A DNA stretch of 64,000 bases from Halioglobus sp. (lineage in GTDB: Bacteria; Pseudomonadota; Gammaproteobacteria; Pseudomonadales; Halieaceae), in the NCBI GenBank assembly GCA_028825045.1, contig JAPKAY010000013.1:1-64000 (forward strand), in the 5' to 3' direction. Below the pieces are notes generated by a model. That model was not told where the DNA came from, did no database searches, and saw only the letters and a program-made list of their open reading frames with translations. Shown piece by piece: positions 18,693 to 28,189 of the stretch. Made by a program: the position numbers and the translations under genes. Each line of letters opens with the position of its first letter. The first letter of the stretch is position 1.

Positions 18693-19856
18693 ATGAATCT
18701 TGATTTCACCCCACAGCAGCTACAGTTTCGTGAGCAGGTCCGTGACTGGCTTCAAGCACACAAGCCATCAGAACCGCGCCCCGAGGACGGCGCCGAAGGT
18801 CGCGCGTTCGATCTTGCCTGGCAAAAAACCTTGTACACCGGAGGATGGGCGGGCATTAACTGGCCCAAAGCATATGGTGGTCAGGGATTTGACACCTTTC
18901 AGCAGCTGATCTTTTTAATGGAGTACGCCAAATCCGGCGCACCCGGAGACCACTATCGTTTCAACGGTCTCAATCTAGCCGGACCCACCATAATCGCCTG
19001 CGGCGACGAAGAGCAGAAAAAAACCCATCTTCCGCCCATCCTGAAAGGCGACGTCATCTGGTGTCAGGGATTTTCCGAACCCTCTGCCGGCTCTGATCTT
19101 GCCTCACTCAAAACTCGCGCAATCGTCGACGGTGACGAGTTGATTGTCACCGGCTCAAAAATCTGGACTAGCTGGGCACGGTTCGCCGACTGGCAGCAAC
19201 TCCTTGTGCGCACCGATCCAGATGCACCAAAACATGCGGGTATAAGCTGGGTTATCAACCGTATGGACAATCCAGGTATGGAAATTCGCCCCATCCACGA
19301 CATGGCAGGTGGCAGCGACTTACACGAAGTGTTCTACGACGAGGTGCGCATACCCCTTAGGAACATTGTCGGCGGAATTAACAACGGTTGGCGCGTCAGC
19401 ATGGCGCAACTCTCGTTCGAACGCGGAACAGCCTTTATGCCTTCGCAAATCGAAACCCAAAAAACGATTGAGGAGCTTATTGAACTGGCCAGGAATACCA
19501 GATTAGACGACGGACGCCTGGCCATCGACGACGATCATATCGCTTTTCAACTGGCTAAATTGCGCGCAGAAACACGTTCATTACTGGCTATGACTTTGCT
19601 CGGCATCTCCCGCAATGAACGCTCCGGCATGCCTGGACCCGAGGGCTCTATGCTGAAACTGTTCCAGTCTGAGCTCTACAAACGTATCACCACAGTGGCG
19701 CTTGACATTGTCGGCGCGGACCGCGCCCGCTTATCCGGCCTGACAGGAAGATGGCCGCAAGCCTTTCTTGGCTCTTTCGCCAACACGCTGGGAGGCGGAA
19801 CATCGGAAGTCATGCGCAATATTATCGGCGAACGCTATCTCGGCTTGCCAAAATAG
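18693..19856 (+). CDS. acyl-CoA dehydrogenase
   Basis: A 387-residue FAD-dependent dehydrogenase introducing an alpha-beta double bond in an acyl-CoA. WCQGFSEPSAGSDLASLKTRA is the FAD/substrate motif, ITGSKIWTSW-type sequence follows, and the C-terminus has NTLGGGTSEVMRNIIGERYLGLP, where the classic EGT catalytic position reads GGT as in many steroid-type FadE proteins. It is 15 bp after the short ACAD and 47 bp before a crotonase gene; the three form one transcript. Confidence 0.92.
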   Translation: MNLDFTPQQLQFREQVRDWLQAHKPSEPRPEDGAEGRAFDLAWQKTLYTGGWAGINWPKAYGGQGFDTFQQLIFLMEYAKSGAPGDHYRFNGLNLAGPTIIACGDEEQKKTHLPPILKGDVIWCQGFSEPSAGSDLASLKTRAIVDGDELIVTGSKIWTSWARFADWQQLLVRTDPDAPKHAGISWVINRMDNPGMEIRPIHDMAGGSDLHEVFYDEVRIPLRNIVGGINNGWRVSMAQLSFERGTAFMPSQIETQKTIEELIELARNTRLDDGRLAIDDDHIAFQLAKLRAETRSLLAMTLLGISRNERSGMPGPEGSMLKLFQSELYKRITTVALDIVGADRARLSGLTGRWPQAFLGSFANTLGGGTSEVMRNIIGERYLGLPK

Positions 19857-19903
19857 TCGGCATCGGCCGTATTATCTGAACTCATCACTCCCGGGAGTCA
19901 TTC

Positions 19904-20626
19904 ATGTACCAGCACATCCTGCTCGATCTCACCGACGGCATTGCGACTGTCACGCTGAACCGACCAGACAAGCTGAATGCCTACACGGTCGATATGGGCG
20001 AGGAGATTGTCGAAGTCTTTGATCACCTGCGGAATGAAGATTCTGCTCGCGCGGTTATTCTCACCGGCGCGGGCCGAGGTTTTTGCGCAGGCGTCGATCT
20101 CGATCATATGAAAGAGCAAGCAAGCCAAACACACATTGATGGCCCACGGCTCGGAGAGGAGCGCCTTGTGCGAGAATTTCCGCTGACCCTGCTCAACTAT
20201 CCAAAGCCTGTTATCGCCGCAATCAATGGTCACGCCATCGGCGTGGGAGTCACCATGATTCTCGCCTGCGATATTCGACTGGCAACACACACAGCCAAAC
20301 TTGGGCTGACCTTCACCAAGATGGGCATACTTCCCGGGCTGGGTAGCACCTACTTACTGCCAAAGCTTGTGGGCACCGCGAAGGCTAGAGAACTGATATT
20401 GACCGCAAGCATTGTTTTGGCTGATGAAGCGGCTGAGATAGGACTGGTCAATCGTGCTGTAGCGCCCGATCAATTGATGCCGGCGGCGCGTGAGTTAGCC
20501 ACAGCAATGGCACAATGCAAGCCAGAAGTGCTGACAGCTGCCAGGCGTTTACTATTGAGTGGCGAGGCGGAAGCCGTTGCCGAGGCCATGCGCCTTGAGC
20601 AGGCTGCCAGTGCAGGCCTTAGATAA
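19904..20626 (+). CDS. enoyl-CoA hydratase/isomerase family protein
   Basis: A 240-residue crotonase. GAGRGFCAGVDLDHM and AAINGHAIGVGVTMILACDIRLA form the oxyanion hole; FTKMGILPGLGSTYLLPKLVG holds the catalytic loop, with the position of the first glutamate read as T-K, like several isomerase-type members. It ends slightly short of the family average. GGGAG precedes the ATG. Last gene of the 17646-20626 transcript, so it likely acts on the enoyl-CoA made by the ACAD pair. Confidence 0.9.
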   Translation: MYQHILLDLTDGIATVTLNRPDKLNAYTVDMGEEIVEVFDHLRNEDSARAVILTGAGRGFCAGVDLDHMKEQASQTHIDGPRLGEERLVREFPLTLLNYPKPVIAAINGHAIGVGVTMILACDIRLATHTAKLGLTFTKMGILPGLGSTYLLPKLVGTAKARELILTASIVLADEAAEIGLVNRAVAPDQLMPAARELATAMAQCKPEVLTAARRLLLSGEAEAVAEAMRLEQAASAGLR

Positions 20627-20707
20627 GAATTATTTCCAGAGAAGCTGTAGCCGCCGCCTCACGTCTACAGGCACCGTTCATCCAGTGTTGACCTCTAAAT
20701 CAAAGTG

Positions 20708-21577
20708 CTACGGCCATCCCGCTCTAGCAGCATCAACGCGCACCGTTTCGATCTTGCCTGTTGCCGCTGCCCCTGCCCGCTCCCCATCCGATGCTTCAGC
20801 AGTAACGGCGAACAGTGTTTTACCATCAGACCCTCCCAGCATACAGGCATAACAGGGTTGACTAGTAACCACGCGTGCAACAACGTCACCACCTTCGGCT
20901 ATGAGTAGAACCTCGGGACCTACCGCATTGGCAACCCACACCTGCTTATGCTCGTTGAGGCAGATACCATCTGGCGCTACACCAGGCAATGGCGCCCATA
21001 CGCGGCGATTGGTCAGCGATTTATCCGCATTGATGGTAAAAGCAGTCAGGCAACCCGCCAGTGTTTCCGCCACAATCAGTGTATTACCATCGGGCGTAAT
21101 GACACTACCGTTGGGGAAATGTAAGTCTTTGGCGGCAACGTGGACTGATCCGTCAGCATCGACCCGTACCAAATTTGCAACGGGGTGGTCACTGAATACT
21201 TCACCGCCACGCGCTTTGAGATCAGCGTCGAGATTAAAACCAAAGTTACCAACCCATGCACTACCATCGGCATCAACAACCATGTCATTACATAGGTGTA
21301 CAGTCAGTTCGCTTATATCGGCATGCAATACCAATCCACTTGGGTCCAGACGCTTCACCGCGCGCTCTTTCATCGCCACAACCAGAAGACGCCCATCTGG
21401 CAGCCAGCCCAGGCCCGAGGGCTGATCATCGAGCTCCAATTCAATGCGTACATCACCAGATTCGTCCACCGATTTCACGGCATGTGCGTAGAAATCACTG
21501 AACCACAAACGATCAGCGTGCCACCGAGGTCCCTCACCAAAATATAAACCCTCGATCAAAATCGCCGTATCACTCAT
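20708..21577 (-). CDS. SMP-30/gluconolactonase/LRE-like lactonase
   Basis: A 289-residue six-bladed beta-propeller of the SMP-30/gluconolactonase family, Ca/Zn-dependent lactone hydrolases. Metal-site residues lie in LYFGEGPRW (Glu), LCNDMVVDADGSAWVGN (Asn), FPNGSVITPDGNTLIVAE (Asn) and GVAPDGICLNEHKQVWVAN (Asp). It is the third gene of a minus-strand unit with an SDR and an acyl-CoA ligase. A lactonase in this setting could open a lactone formed by a Baeyer-Villiger enzyme such as the one at 40702; this is inference. Confidence 0.88.
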   Translation of the reverse strand: MSDTAILIEGLYFGEGPRWHADRLWFSDFYAHAVKSVDESGDVRIELELDDQPSGLGWLPDGRLLVVAMKERAVKRLDPSGLVLHADISELTVHLCNDMVVDADGSAWVGNFGFNLDADLKARGGEVFSDHPVANLVRVDADGSVHVAAKDLHFPNGSVITPDGNTLIVAETLAGCLTAFTINADKSLTNRRVWAPLPGVAPDGICLNEHKQVWVANAVGPEVLLIAEGGDVVARVVTSQPCYACMLGGSDGKTLFAVTAEASDGERAGAAATGKIETVRVDAARAGWP

Positions 21578-21661
21578 TCCCTTGCACCTCTATTGTTTGC
21601 TGCCTAAAAAATTGGGTAGTATTCTGAACTTTCATTATCTCCGTGGTCGGCGACAGGGACT

Positions 21662-22441
21662 TCAGGTACACAGCCAACCTCCGTCCACTACCAACGTTTG
21701 CCCCGTGATGAAGGCACTCGCAGGCCCACCGAGAAACACCACCACCCCCTTAATATCATCCTCTTTTCCGGAGCGCTGCTGGGGTATAGCACTTTCAAAA
21801 GCGCTGAGTTTGTCTTCGTCATGCCGCACGTGATTCATCATATCAGTGAGAAACGGCCCCGGGGCGATGCCGTTCACACGTACATTGTCTGCCGCCAACT
21901 TAACGGCCATGTCACGGGTTAAAGATACGACAGCACCCTTACTGGCATTGTAGGCCACCACTGGTTCCTGTTCGTCAGGCGCACAGCGCCAGGCGGAAAT
22001 TGACGAGATGTTGATAATGCTGCCACCTCCCTGCGCTTTCATATGCCTGGCGATTTTCTGGGAAAGATAAAATAAACTCCGAACGTTCAAATCGAACACT
22101 TTGTCCCAGCCGGCCATGGGGTAATCCAGCGTCGGGGCTGCCCAGGCCATGCCGGCGTTATTGACCAGAATATCCAATCGCCCAACGCGTTCAAGCGCAG
22201 TGCCCACCAGTGTATCGATGGCATCAGTATCTGATAAATCGGCTTGCAGGACACAGCATTTACGCCCCATCGCCTCAATAACATCAGCCACTTCCTGTAA
22301 CGGGTCCAGCTTTCTCCCGACGACTATGACGTTGGCCCCCGCCTCAGCCAATCCGAGGCTCAGGTGCCGCCCAATCCCGTGACCGCCACCGGTAACCAAC
22401 GCGGTACGGCCTTCCAGTTTAAACATTTCCAGGGTATGCAT
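21662..22441 (-). CDS. short-chain dehydrogenase/reductase (SDR)
   Basis: A classical SDR, 259 residues from the ATG at 22441. NAD(P)-binding TGGGHGIGRHL, the NNAG block (LVNNAGMAWA), catalytic serine in ISSISAW and the YxxxK motif YNASKGAVV. The C-terminus GQTLVVDGGWLCT is typical. A GTG codon at 22450 is a possible earlier start, and an ATG at 22426 a later one; I choose 22441 because GGTGA lies at fair spacing. It sits between the lactonase and an acyl-CoA ligase on the same strand; it probably oxidises a hydroxyl group of the pathway intermediate. Confidence 0.88.
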   Translation of the reverse strand: MHTLEMFKLEGRTALVTGGGHGIGRHLSLGLAEAGANVIVVGRKLDPLQEVADVIEAMGRKCCVLQADLSDTDAIDTLVGTALERVGRLDILVNNAGMAWAAPTLDYPMAGWDKVFDLNVRSLFYLSQKIARHMKAQGGGSIINISSISAWRCAPDEQEPVVAYNASKGAVVSLTRDMAVKLAADNVRVNGIAPGPFLTDMMNHVRHDEDKLSAFESAIPQQRSGKEDDIKGVVVFLGGPASAFITGQTLVVDGGWLCT

Positions 22442-22505
22442 AAATTTCACCGTACTTTAAGTGACGAAGTAGCAAATTTTTTTGTGCCTGATCACGCCGC
22501 GCCAA

Positions 22506-24041
22506 TCAGATTGGCGCGCTTTTGTGCGCCTCCCAATAGCGCTTCTTGATTTTTCGCTTGAACAGTTTCCCCGCATCTGAACGGGGCAACTTCATTTCAA
22601 AATCAATACTTCTAGGACATTTAATATGGGATAAACGCGCCCGACACCATTCGATGAGTTCCTGTTCCAACTGCGGACCTGCGCTATCAAAATCAGCGGG
22701 TTCAACAACGGCCTTAACCTCCTCACCCAGATCGTCGTTGGGCACGCCCACGACTGCCACATCCGTGACGGCGGGGTGCATGATCAATGCATTTTCTGTC
22801 TCCTGAGGATAGACATTAACACCACCGCTGATAATCATGTTGGCTTTGCGGTCTGTAAGGTAGAGATAGCCTTCATCATCGACATACCCGACATCACCTA
22901 CAGTCGACATGTTTCCAACTCTGGAGTCCGATGTTTTTTTATCACTGCGGTGATATTCAAAAGCGGCGCCCCCGGAAAAGTACACGGTTCCAATTTCTCC
23001 CACCGGTAATTCCCGCCCATCATCATGGAGTATGTGCACACTTCCATAACTCGGCTTACCCACCGAACCGGGGTGCGCCAACCACTGGGCGGAGTCGATC
23101 TGAGTGCCGCCATGGCCTTCTGTCGCACCGTAGTATTCAACTAATATCGGCCCCCACCATTCAATCATCTGCTGCTTCACTTCAACCGGACAAGGCGCAG
23201 CTGAATGGACTGCGGCCTCGAGACTGGACACATCGTAGGGCTCGCGTAAATCCCGCGGTAGCTTTAGCATGCGAATAAACATCGTTGGCACCCACTGGCT
23301 AAGCGTGACCCGATGCTCCTCTATCAGTTGCAGTGCTCGCTCTGGATCGTAGTGCTCCATCACCACAGCCGTCGCTCCGATGCGCTGCATCGCCATGCAG
23401 AATCGCAGAGGTGCTGCGTGATACAAAGGTGCTGGAGAAAGGTAGACCGTATCCTTGCAGATGCCGAAGCTCGCTAGTATCCCCAGCTCCAATGGCCCCG
23501 GTGTCCCGATATCCCTCTCGGAATTAGCATTTTTTATGCCCTTGGGGTAGCCAGTTGTGCCGGAAGAATACAACATCACACAGCCCTCCAACTCCCTTGC
23601 CAATGGCGTGACAGGGAACTCGGCGAGGCGATCCTCAAAAACCTCAAACCCTTCCTCTACACCGCCAACCATTATCCAGGTATGTACTCCCGGCAGCTTA
23701 TCTTTGATCTGCCGAGCGACCTCGCGCAATGCATATGACACCACCAACACGCGCGCTTCGCAGTTTCCGACAATATACTCTACCTCGTCCGTGGATAGAT
23801 GCGTTGAGATTGGCGTGTAGTACAAACCGGAACGCTGAGCCCCCCAGGCCGCAAAAAAGTACTCCGGACAGTTGTTCATGAAAAACGCAACGGCATCATT
23901 CTTACCAAGCCCAAGACTGGCAAAAAGGTGGCTGCATTGAATAGAGCGATCATTCAACTGACGATAGGTGACCACCTCACCGCTACTCATAATGATTGCG
24001 GCTTTGTCAGGATCTGAGCTTGCATGGACGGCCGGGTACAT
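22506..24041 (-). CDS. AMP-dependent acyl-CoA synthetase
   Basis: A 511-residue ANL-superfamily ligase activating a carboxylic acid to its CoA thioester through an acyl-adenylate. P-loop MLYSSGTTGYPKG (about residue 160), VEYYGATEGHGG (A5), DVGYVDDEGYLYLTDRKANMIISGGVNVYP (A7-A8, hinge) and the C-terminal lysine region PRSDAGKLFKRKIKKRYW are all present. It resembles FadD-type ligases of steroid/isoprenoid catabolism. First gene of a three-gene unit (ligase, SDR, lactonase). A 16-bp perfect palindrome lies 27 bp upstream. Confidence 0.92.
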   Translation of the reverse strand: MYPAVHASSDPDKAAIIMSSGEVVTYRQLNDRSIQCSHLFASLGLGKNDAVAFFMNNCPEYFFAAWGAQRSGLYYTPISTHLSTDEVEYIVGNCEARVLVVSYALREVARQIKDKLPGVHTWIMVGGVEEGFEVFEDRLAEFPVTPLARELEGCVMLYSSGTTGYPKGIKNANSERDIGTPGPLELGILASFGICKDTVYLSPAPLYHAAPLRFCMAMQRIGATAVVMEHYDPERALQLIEEHRVTLSQWVPTMFIRMLKLPRDLREPYDVSSLEAAVHSAAPCPVEVKQQMIEWWGPILVEYYGATEGHGGTQIDSAQWLAHPGSVGKPSYGSVHILHDDGRELPVGEIGTVYFSGGAAFEYHRSDKKTSDSRVGNMSTVGDVGYVDDEGYLYLTDRKANMIISGGVNVYPQETENALIMHPAVTDVAVVGVPNDDLGEEVKAVVEPADFDSAGPQLEQELIEWCRARLSHIKCPRSIDFEMKLPRSDAGKLFKRKIKKRYWEAHKSAPI

Positions 24042-24401
24042 GACTGATGCTCCTGCGTGTTTGCGAATCGACTATATAGTCGAAATCGACAAACGGCAAA
24101 TTACATAGCAAGTGACTTGTCAAAAGATGGCGAACGCAACCTCCGGCGACAAGCTCGTGGAAATCCCCGAAACCGATCATTAGGGGCACTTAACGATCCA
24201 CGCTCCAAGGGGACTTTACGCACTTTTTTGACCCATTAGCAAAGGCCCCTATAACACCCTGCAACCAAACTCGGTAATAGCCTTTTCCTTTACTATTGGT
24301 TATAACACCTGCTTGATTTTAGTTATGGGCGCCGACCCATCTCGTCGTGTGGCGAATATTAGACGTTGCGGCCCTCCCACTCAAATTCCAGAGGTCTTCT
24401 C
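24042..24401. other. divergent intergenic region, acyl-CoA ligase / M13 peptidase
   Basis: A 360-bp region without a credible gene. It holds the perfect palindrome at 24068-24083, a compact CAAGTCACTTG inverted repeat (24109-24121 area) that shares half-sites with the recurring catabolic motif but with different spacing, and a near-repeat of TATAACACC.TGC at about 24250 and 24301. Confidence 0.5.
24068..24083. promoter_or_regulatory. 16-bp perfect palindrome upstream of acyl-CoA ligase
   Basis: TCGACTATATAGTCGA reads the same on both strands. It is 27 bp upstream of the ligase start at 24041, where it would overlap the promoter or 5' leader. Could be a repressor site; the binding protein is unknown. 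Confidence 0.5.
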
Positions 24402-26462
24402 ATGAGCCCACCCCTTCTGCAGAGCGTTACAGTAATTGCCTTGTTGATCGGCTATCCAGCGATGAGCGCCGTGGCATCGCAGGCTGACACGCCATCATCC
24501 ACTTCCGGGGCCACCCTTGGAGATTTCGGTATCGACACAGCGCTAATGGATCGCACCGTTGTTCCGGGTGAGGATTTTTATAAATACGTCAACGGAAAAT
24601 GGCTAGCAACCACGAAGATACCGGCGGATCGCTCACGTTATGGATCCTTCATTGTGCTACGTGACCAATCAGAAGTTGACCAACGCGTATTACTGGAAGA
24701 TTTGACACATTCCAACCCCACCGAACCAACGCTCAGGAAAATAACGGATCTGTATGCCGCCTGGATGGACGAAGCAGGTATCGAAAAACGTGGCCTTACG
24801 CCACTACAGTCTGATCTAAACCGTATTGCCGCCGCAACCGAAAAATCCGACCTGATGAAACTGGTCGGTGACATCAACATGAGTAGCCCCATCGGACTAG
24901 GCATCATGCCAGACCCGGCAGATACAACTCGCTATGCAGTATTCATCGGCCAGGCGGGCCTCGGCATGGGGCGGGACTATTATATCAACGAGGGTCCAGA
25001 GTATGACGCTTACCGTGAGGCCTACCAGGACTATATCCGCACAGTGCTAGAGCTCACCGGCGATAAGAATGCAAAGAAAAACGCCGAGTCTGTTTTCGAG
25101 CTCGAAATGAATCTCGCTCAAGTGCACTGGTCACCGGCGCAGACGCGTGACGTGCAGGCAACATACAACCCCATGGACAGGAAAGCCTTACAAGAACTGA
25201 CTCCCACGATAAACTGGCCTATCGTTCTGGAAGCGACTGGACTCGGCGACGTACAGAATTTCATTGTTGCCGAAAAAAGCGCCATCGTTGAGGGCGCCGC
25301 TCTACTCGAGTCCTTCCCGCTCGACACCTGGAAAAAGTACTTCGTCTTTCACCGCACCAGTGATTCAGCGAACTTGCTCCCCAAAACATTCGACGATGCG
25401 CACTTCGAGTTCTATGGAAAAACGATGCGCGGAACAGAACAACAACGTGACCGCTGGAAACGCGGGGTAGCCCTGGTCGACCGCAATATTGGAGAAGGGC
25501 TGGGCAAAGCCTATACAGCCAAGCACTTTCCACCGGATTATAAGGAAAAAATGGATGTTCTGGTCAATAACCTGTTGACGGCATTCAAAATTCGCCTTGA
25601 CGAACTGGACTGGATGGACGACGAAACTCGCGGCCAGGCACTTAAAAAACTGGCCACCTTCGATCCGCGTATTGGCTACCCGTCTAAATGGCGCGACTAT
25701 TCCAGCCTGATCATTGTGCCGGGTAAATTATTTGAAAGCATTCAGAACGCACACCAGTTCGAGTGGAATCGAAAGGTGAGCCGCCTCAACGAACCGGTGG
25801 ATCGCGAGGACTGGTACATGACACCACCGACGGTGAATGCCTACTACGACCCACTGATGAATCAAATTACCTTTCCCGCAGCGATTTTGCAGCCGCCATT
25901 CTTCGACGCTAAAGCCGACCCTGCGGTTAACTACGGTGGCATCGGCGCAGTGATCGGCCATGAAATTGGCCATGGCTTCGACGATCAAGGCCGCGAGTTC
26001 GATGAAAACGGTAAGATACGCAATTGGTGGACACCCGCTACAGAAAAACAGTTTGAAGCCCTTACACAAGAACTGGGCAACCAGTACAGCGCCTACTGCC
26101 CTATCGCCGGCGACGACAAAATCTGCGTCAACGGCGACCTTACCATGGGCGAGAATATTGGGGACCTCGGCGGGCTACAGATGGCCTATACAGCATACAA
26201 ACTCTCCCTTAATGGCAAGGAGGCCCCCGTCATCGACGGATTTACCGGTGATCAGCGTTTCTTTATGTCCTGGGCGCAGGTGTGGCGAGGCTTGTCTCGC
26301 GAAGACGCACTGCGTAACTTACTGTTAACCAACCCTCATGCTCCGGAAATGGTGCGTGGACAAAACCCACAGCGGAATATCGATGCCTGGTACGACGCCT
26401 TTAATGTCAAGGAAGGTGACAACATGTATTTACCACCTGATCAACGAGTACAAATCTGGTGA
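24402..26462 (+). CDS. M13 (neprilysin-like) zinc metallopeptidase, secreted
   Basis: A 686-residue peptidase of the M13 family (PepO/neprilysin type), cleaving peptides in the periplasm or outside. A hydrophobic signal covers about residues 1-25. Zinc motif HEIGH (about residues 519-523) and the third ligand in GENIGDLGG (about residue 582) are intact; NAYYDPLMNQITFPAAILQPPFFD is the substrate-binding stretch. The C-terminus ends in tryptophan. The ATG at 24402 is preceded by AGAGG; an upstream TTG at 24366 would put polar residues before the signal. It stands alone among catabolic genes and seems unrelated to them. Confidence 0.94.
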   Translation: MSPPLLQSVTVIALLIGYPAMSAVASQADTPSSTSGATLGDFGIDTALMDRTVVPGEDFYKYVNGKWLATTKIPADRSRYGSFIVLRDQSEVDQRVLLEDLTHSNPTEPTLRKITDLYAAWMDEAGIEKRGLTPLQSDLNRIAAATEKSDLMKLVGDINMSSPIGLGIMPDPADTTRYAVFIGQAGLGMGRDYYINEGPEYDAYREAYQDYIRTVLELTGDKNAKKNAESVFELEMNLAQVHWSPAQTRDVQATYNPMDRKALQELTPTINWPIVLEATGLGDVQNFIVAEKSAIVEGAALLESFPLDTWKKYFVFHRTSDSANLLPKTFDDAHFEFYGKTMRGTEQQRDRWKRGVALVDRNIGEGLGKAYTAKHFPPDYKEKMDVLVNNLLTAFKIRLDELDWMDDETRGQALKKLATFDPRIGYPSKWRDYSSLIIVPGKLFESIQNAHQFEWNRKVSRLNEPVDREDWYMTPPTVNAYYDPLMNQITFPAAILQPPFFDAKADPAVNYGGIGAVIGHEIGHGFDDQGREFDENGKIRNWWTPATEKQFEALTQELGNQYSAYCPIAGDDKICVNGDLTMGENIGDLGGLQMAYTAYKLSLNGKEAPVIDGFTGDQRFFMSWAQVWRGLSREDALRNLLLTNPHAPEMVRGQNPQRNIDAWYDAFNVKEGDNMYLPPDQRVQIW

Positions 26463-26704
26463 GTAATCAGCTGCTCTTTGAAGATGTCTCTCCGCTGGCT
26501 GCAGTTCGAAATTAAGACTACCTGACTCCTCGCGGGGCGGAGATTCCCGAAAGCAGTTGCCCCAAGCGTGCAGCACCCGATTCCAAGACGTACAGGTGAT
26601 CTACTCGATATTGAGGTCGCAGGCCTTGCCACAGAATTCATCGAAGCCATGAGTTGCAGGTGCCACATGATTTCTCTCGTCGAGGTGCTCCTTGGCGGAC
26701 TGAG

Positions 26705-26740
26705 CCGCCATATACCCCTGTGCTATGCGCAATATGGCGG
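26705..26740. repeat. 9-bp inverted repeat with 18-nt loop
   Basis: CCGCCATAT (26705-26713) and ATATGGCGG (26732-26740) are exact complements. It is not followed by a T-run on either strand. Could be part of a leader structure or a repetitive extragenic element; only one copy seen here. Confidence 0.4.
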
Positions 26741-26864
26741 TAGTCATCTTCTTTTTGCATCGCCCCGGAAGCACCGCCAAGGCCTACTTTAGTGAGGCCT
26801 GCACGTATTAACGCTTGGCCAGGAATAAAGGCCTTCTCAGCGCAACCTCCTTATACTATCATTG

Positions 26865-26880
26865 CAAGACAGATGCCTTG
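26865..26880. promoter_or_regulatory. recurring 16-bp palindrome, site 3
   Basis: CAAGACA-GA-TGCCTTG, matching the consensus at all 14 half-site positions. It is 80 bp before the GTG start of the ACAD at 26960, the first gene of a five-gene catabolic unit. In reverse orientation it agrees with site 1 over most of a 20-bp stretch. Confidence 0.65.
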
Positions 26881-26959
26881 TATAAAACTATAGCCCACTT
26901 GCATGCACGATCAGGCATTAGCTCAATCTGAAACCGCCCCATTTCCCAAGGAGTAGCAC

Positions 26960-28153
26960 GTGGATTTTGACTGGAGCCCTGAGGAAATCGCCTTTCGCGA
27001 GGAAGTGCGCGAATTCATAGCCAGGGAAATGACCGAGGAGGTGGAAGGCAGCATCTTCATCGATACACCACCGCGCATCGAGTTTGTTACCAAGATGGGG
27101 AAACTGGGCTGGCTGGGAATGGGCTTCCCCGAAAAGTATGGCGGCTCACCCAATCCTTTCCCATTGGCCCAGTTTATCCTCAACTCGGAACTGGACCGAA
27201 GCGGCGCGCCCATCATCGGCAAGAATGTGGGCACCATCGCCAGTACCATTTTTAACGTCGCCAGTGAAGAAATGAAAATGGAATTTCTCCCGATGATCTT
27301 CCGCAACGAAGGACAATGGGCCATTACGTACACCGAACCCAATGCGGGCACCGATTTGGGGTCCATGCAATGTCGCGCCATCGATAAGGGTGATCACTTC
27401 GAAGTCACCGGCATGAAGCATTACATCACCTCTGCACACTTTTGTCGCTGGCACTGGATGGCCCTACGCACGGATCCTGATGCACCCAAGCACAAGGGCA
27501 TCAGCATTTTTATCGTCGATCATGACTCGCCCGGACTGAGTCTCTCTCGAATGGACACCATTGGGAGAGAGGGCACCACACACCGAACCAACCAGGTATT
27601 TTTCGACAAGATGAAGATACCCCGCGCGCGCTTAGTGGGTGAACTCAACAAGGGCTTTTATTACATGATGCAGGCGTTAGATTATGAACGCTTCGCCATT
27701 CTGTCATTTGCATCACGCGTACGTCGCTTCGACCATATTGTTGATTGGTACAAGAACGTCGACTTTGAAGGAGAGCGACCCTCTGATGATCCGAACACCC
27801 GTCGATCATTGGCACGGATGGCGGCTCGAGTAGAAGTAGGCACCATGCTGGAAAGGATGGCAATCTGCAAAGCGCAGTACGAAGTACCCGCTGTCGAAGC
27901 TGCCATGAACAAAGCCTGGGGCGCTTCCATCGGGGATGAATTCGCGCAGCTTAGCCTGGATCTAATGGGCCCTTTCGGCGGCCTCTGGGGCGGCGAACAC
28001 TCTCCGTTCGAAGGCGGATTGGCAGACGAATACCTAATGGCAGGACACGCGCGGGTTGCAGCCGGTGGTGTCGATACTTCCAAAGCGATTATTGCCCGTC
28101 GCCTGCTAGGACTGCCCAATGCCCTGGATAAACCAAAATTGCCGCAGCGCTAA
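26960..28153 (+). CDS. acyl-CoA dehydrogenase
   Basis: A 397-residue ACAD. ITYTEPNAGTDLGSMQCRA is the FAD/substrate motif; the C-terminus has AAGGVDTSKAIIARRLLGLP in place of the classic EGT catalytic segment. It starts with GTG, 6 nt after AAGGAG. It is closely similar throughout to the ACAD at 33108 (same length, for example GWLGMGFP.YGGSP.PFPLAQ in both), so the two are recent paralogues. First gene of a unit with a second ACAD, split MaoC hydratase and CaiB-like transferase. Confidence 0.92.
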   Translation: MDFDWSPEEIAFREEVREFIAREMTEEVEGSIFIDTPPRIEFVTKMGKLGWLGMGFPEKYGGSPNPFPLAQFILNSELDRSGAPIIGKNVGTIASTIFNVASEEMKMEFLPMIFRNEGQWAITYTEPNAGTDLGSMQCRAIDKGDHFEVTGMKHYITSAHFCRWHWMALRTDPDAPKHKGISIFIVDHDSPGLSLSRMDTIGREGTTHRTNQVFFDKMKIPRARLVGELNKGFYYMMQALDYERFAILSFASRVRRFDHIVDWYKNVDFEGERPSDDPNTRRSLARMAARVEVGTMLERMAICKAQYEVPAVEAAMNKAWGASIGDEFAQLSLDLMGPFGGLWGGEHSPFEGGLADEYLMAGHARVAAGGVDTSKAIIARRLLGLPNALDKPKLPQR

Positions 28154-28189
28154 CGCTGCCCGTATCACATTGTCTCAAGGAGACCGATA

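Larger units (their letters stand above)
26463..26959. other. intergenic region between M13 peptidase and ACAD cluster
   Basis: A 497-bp region with no credible gene; short frames on both strands lack family features. It holds a stem with 18-nt loop at 26705-26740 and the 16-bp palindrome at 26865-26880. The AAGGAG ribosome binding site for the next gene is at its end. Confidence 0.5.

Noticed and set aside
22498..22518. Strong hairpin CGCGCCAATC/GATTGGCGCG at the end of the acyl-CoA ligase gene, taken first as an intrinsic terminator
   Set aside because: In the reading direction of the ligase (minus strand) it is followed by an A-run, not a T-run, and the SDR gene follows closely in the same unit. 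The CTTTT is on the plus-strand side, where no gene ends.
24106..24124. CAAGTCACTTG inverted repeat upstream of the acyl-CoA ligase, a possible copy of the recurring motif
   Set aside because: The half-sites overlap in place of the fixed 2-bp spacing; kept only as part of the intergenic description.
26568..26792. Plus-strand open frame of 74 codons after the M13 peptidase gene
   Set aside because: No ribosome binding site and no recognisable features; a minus-strand frame overlaps it equally well.
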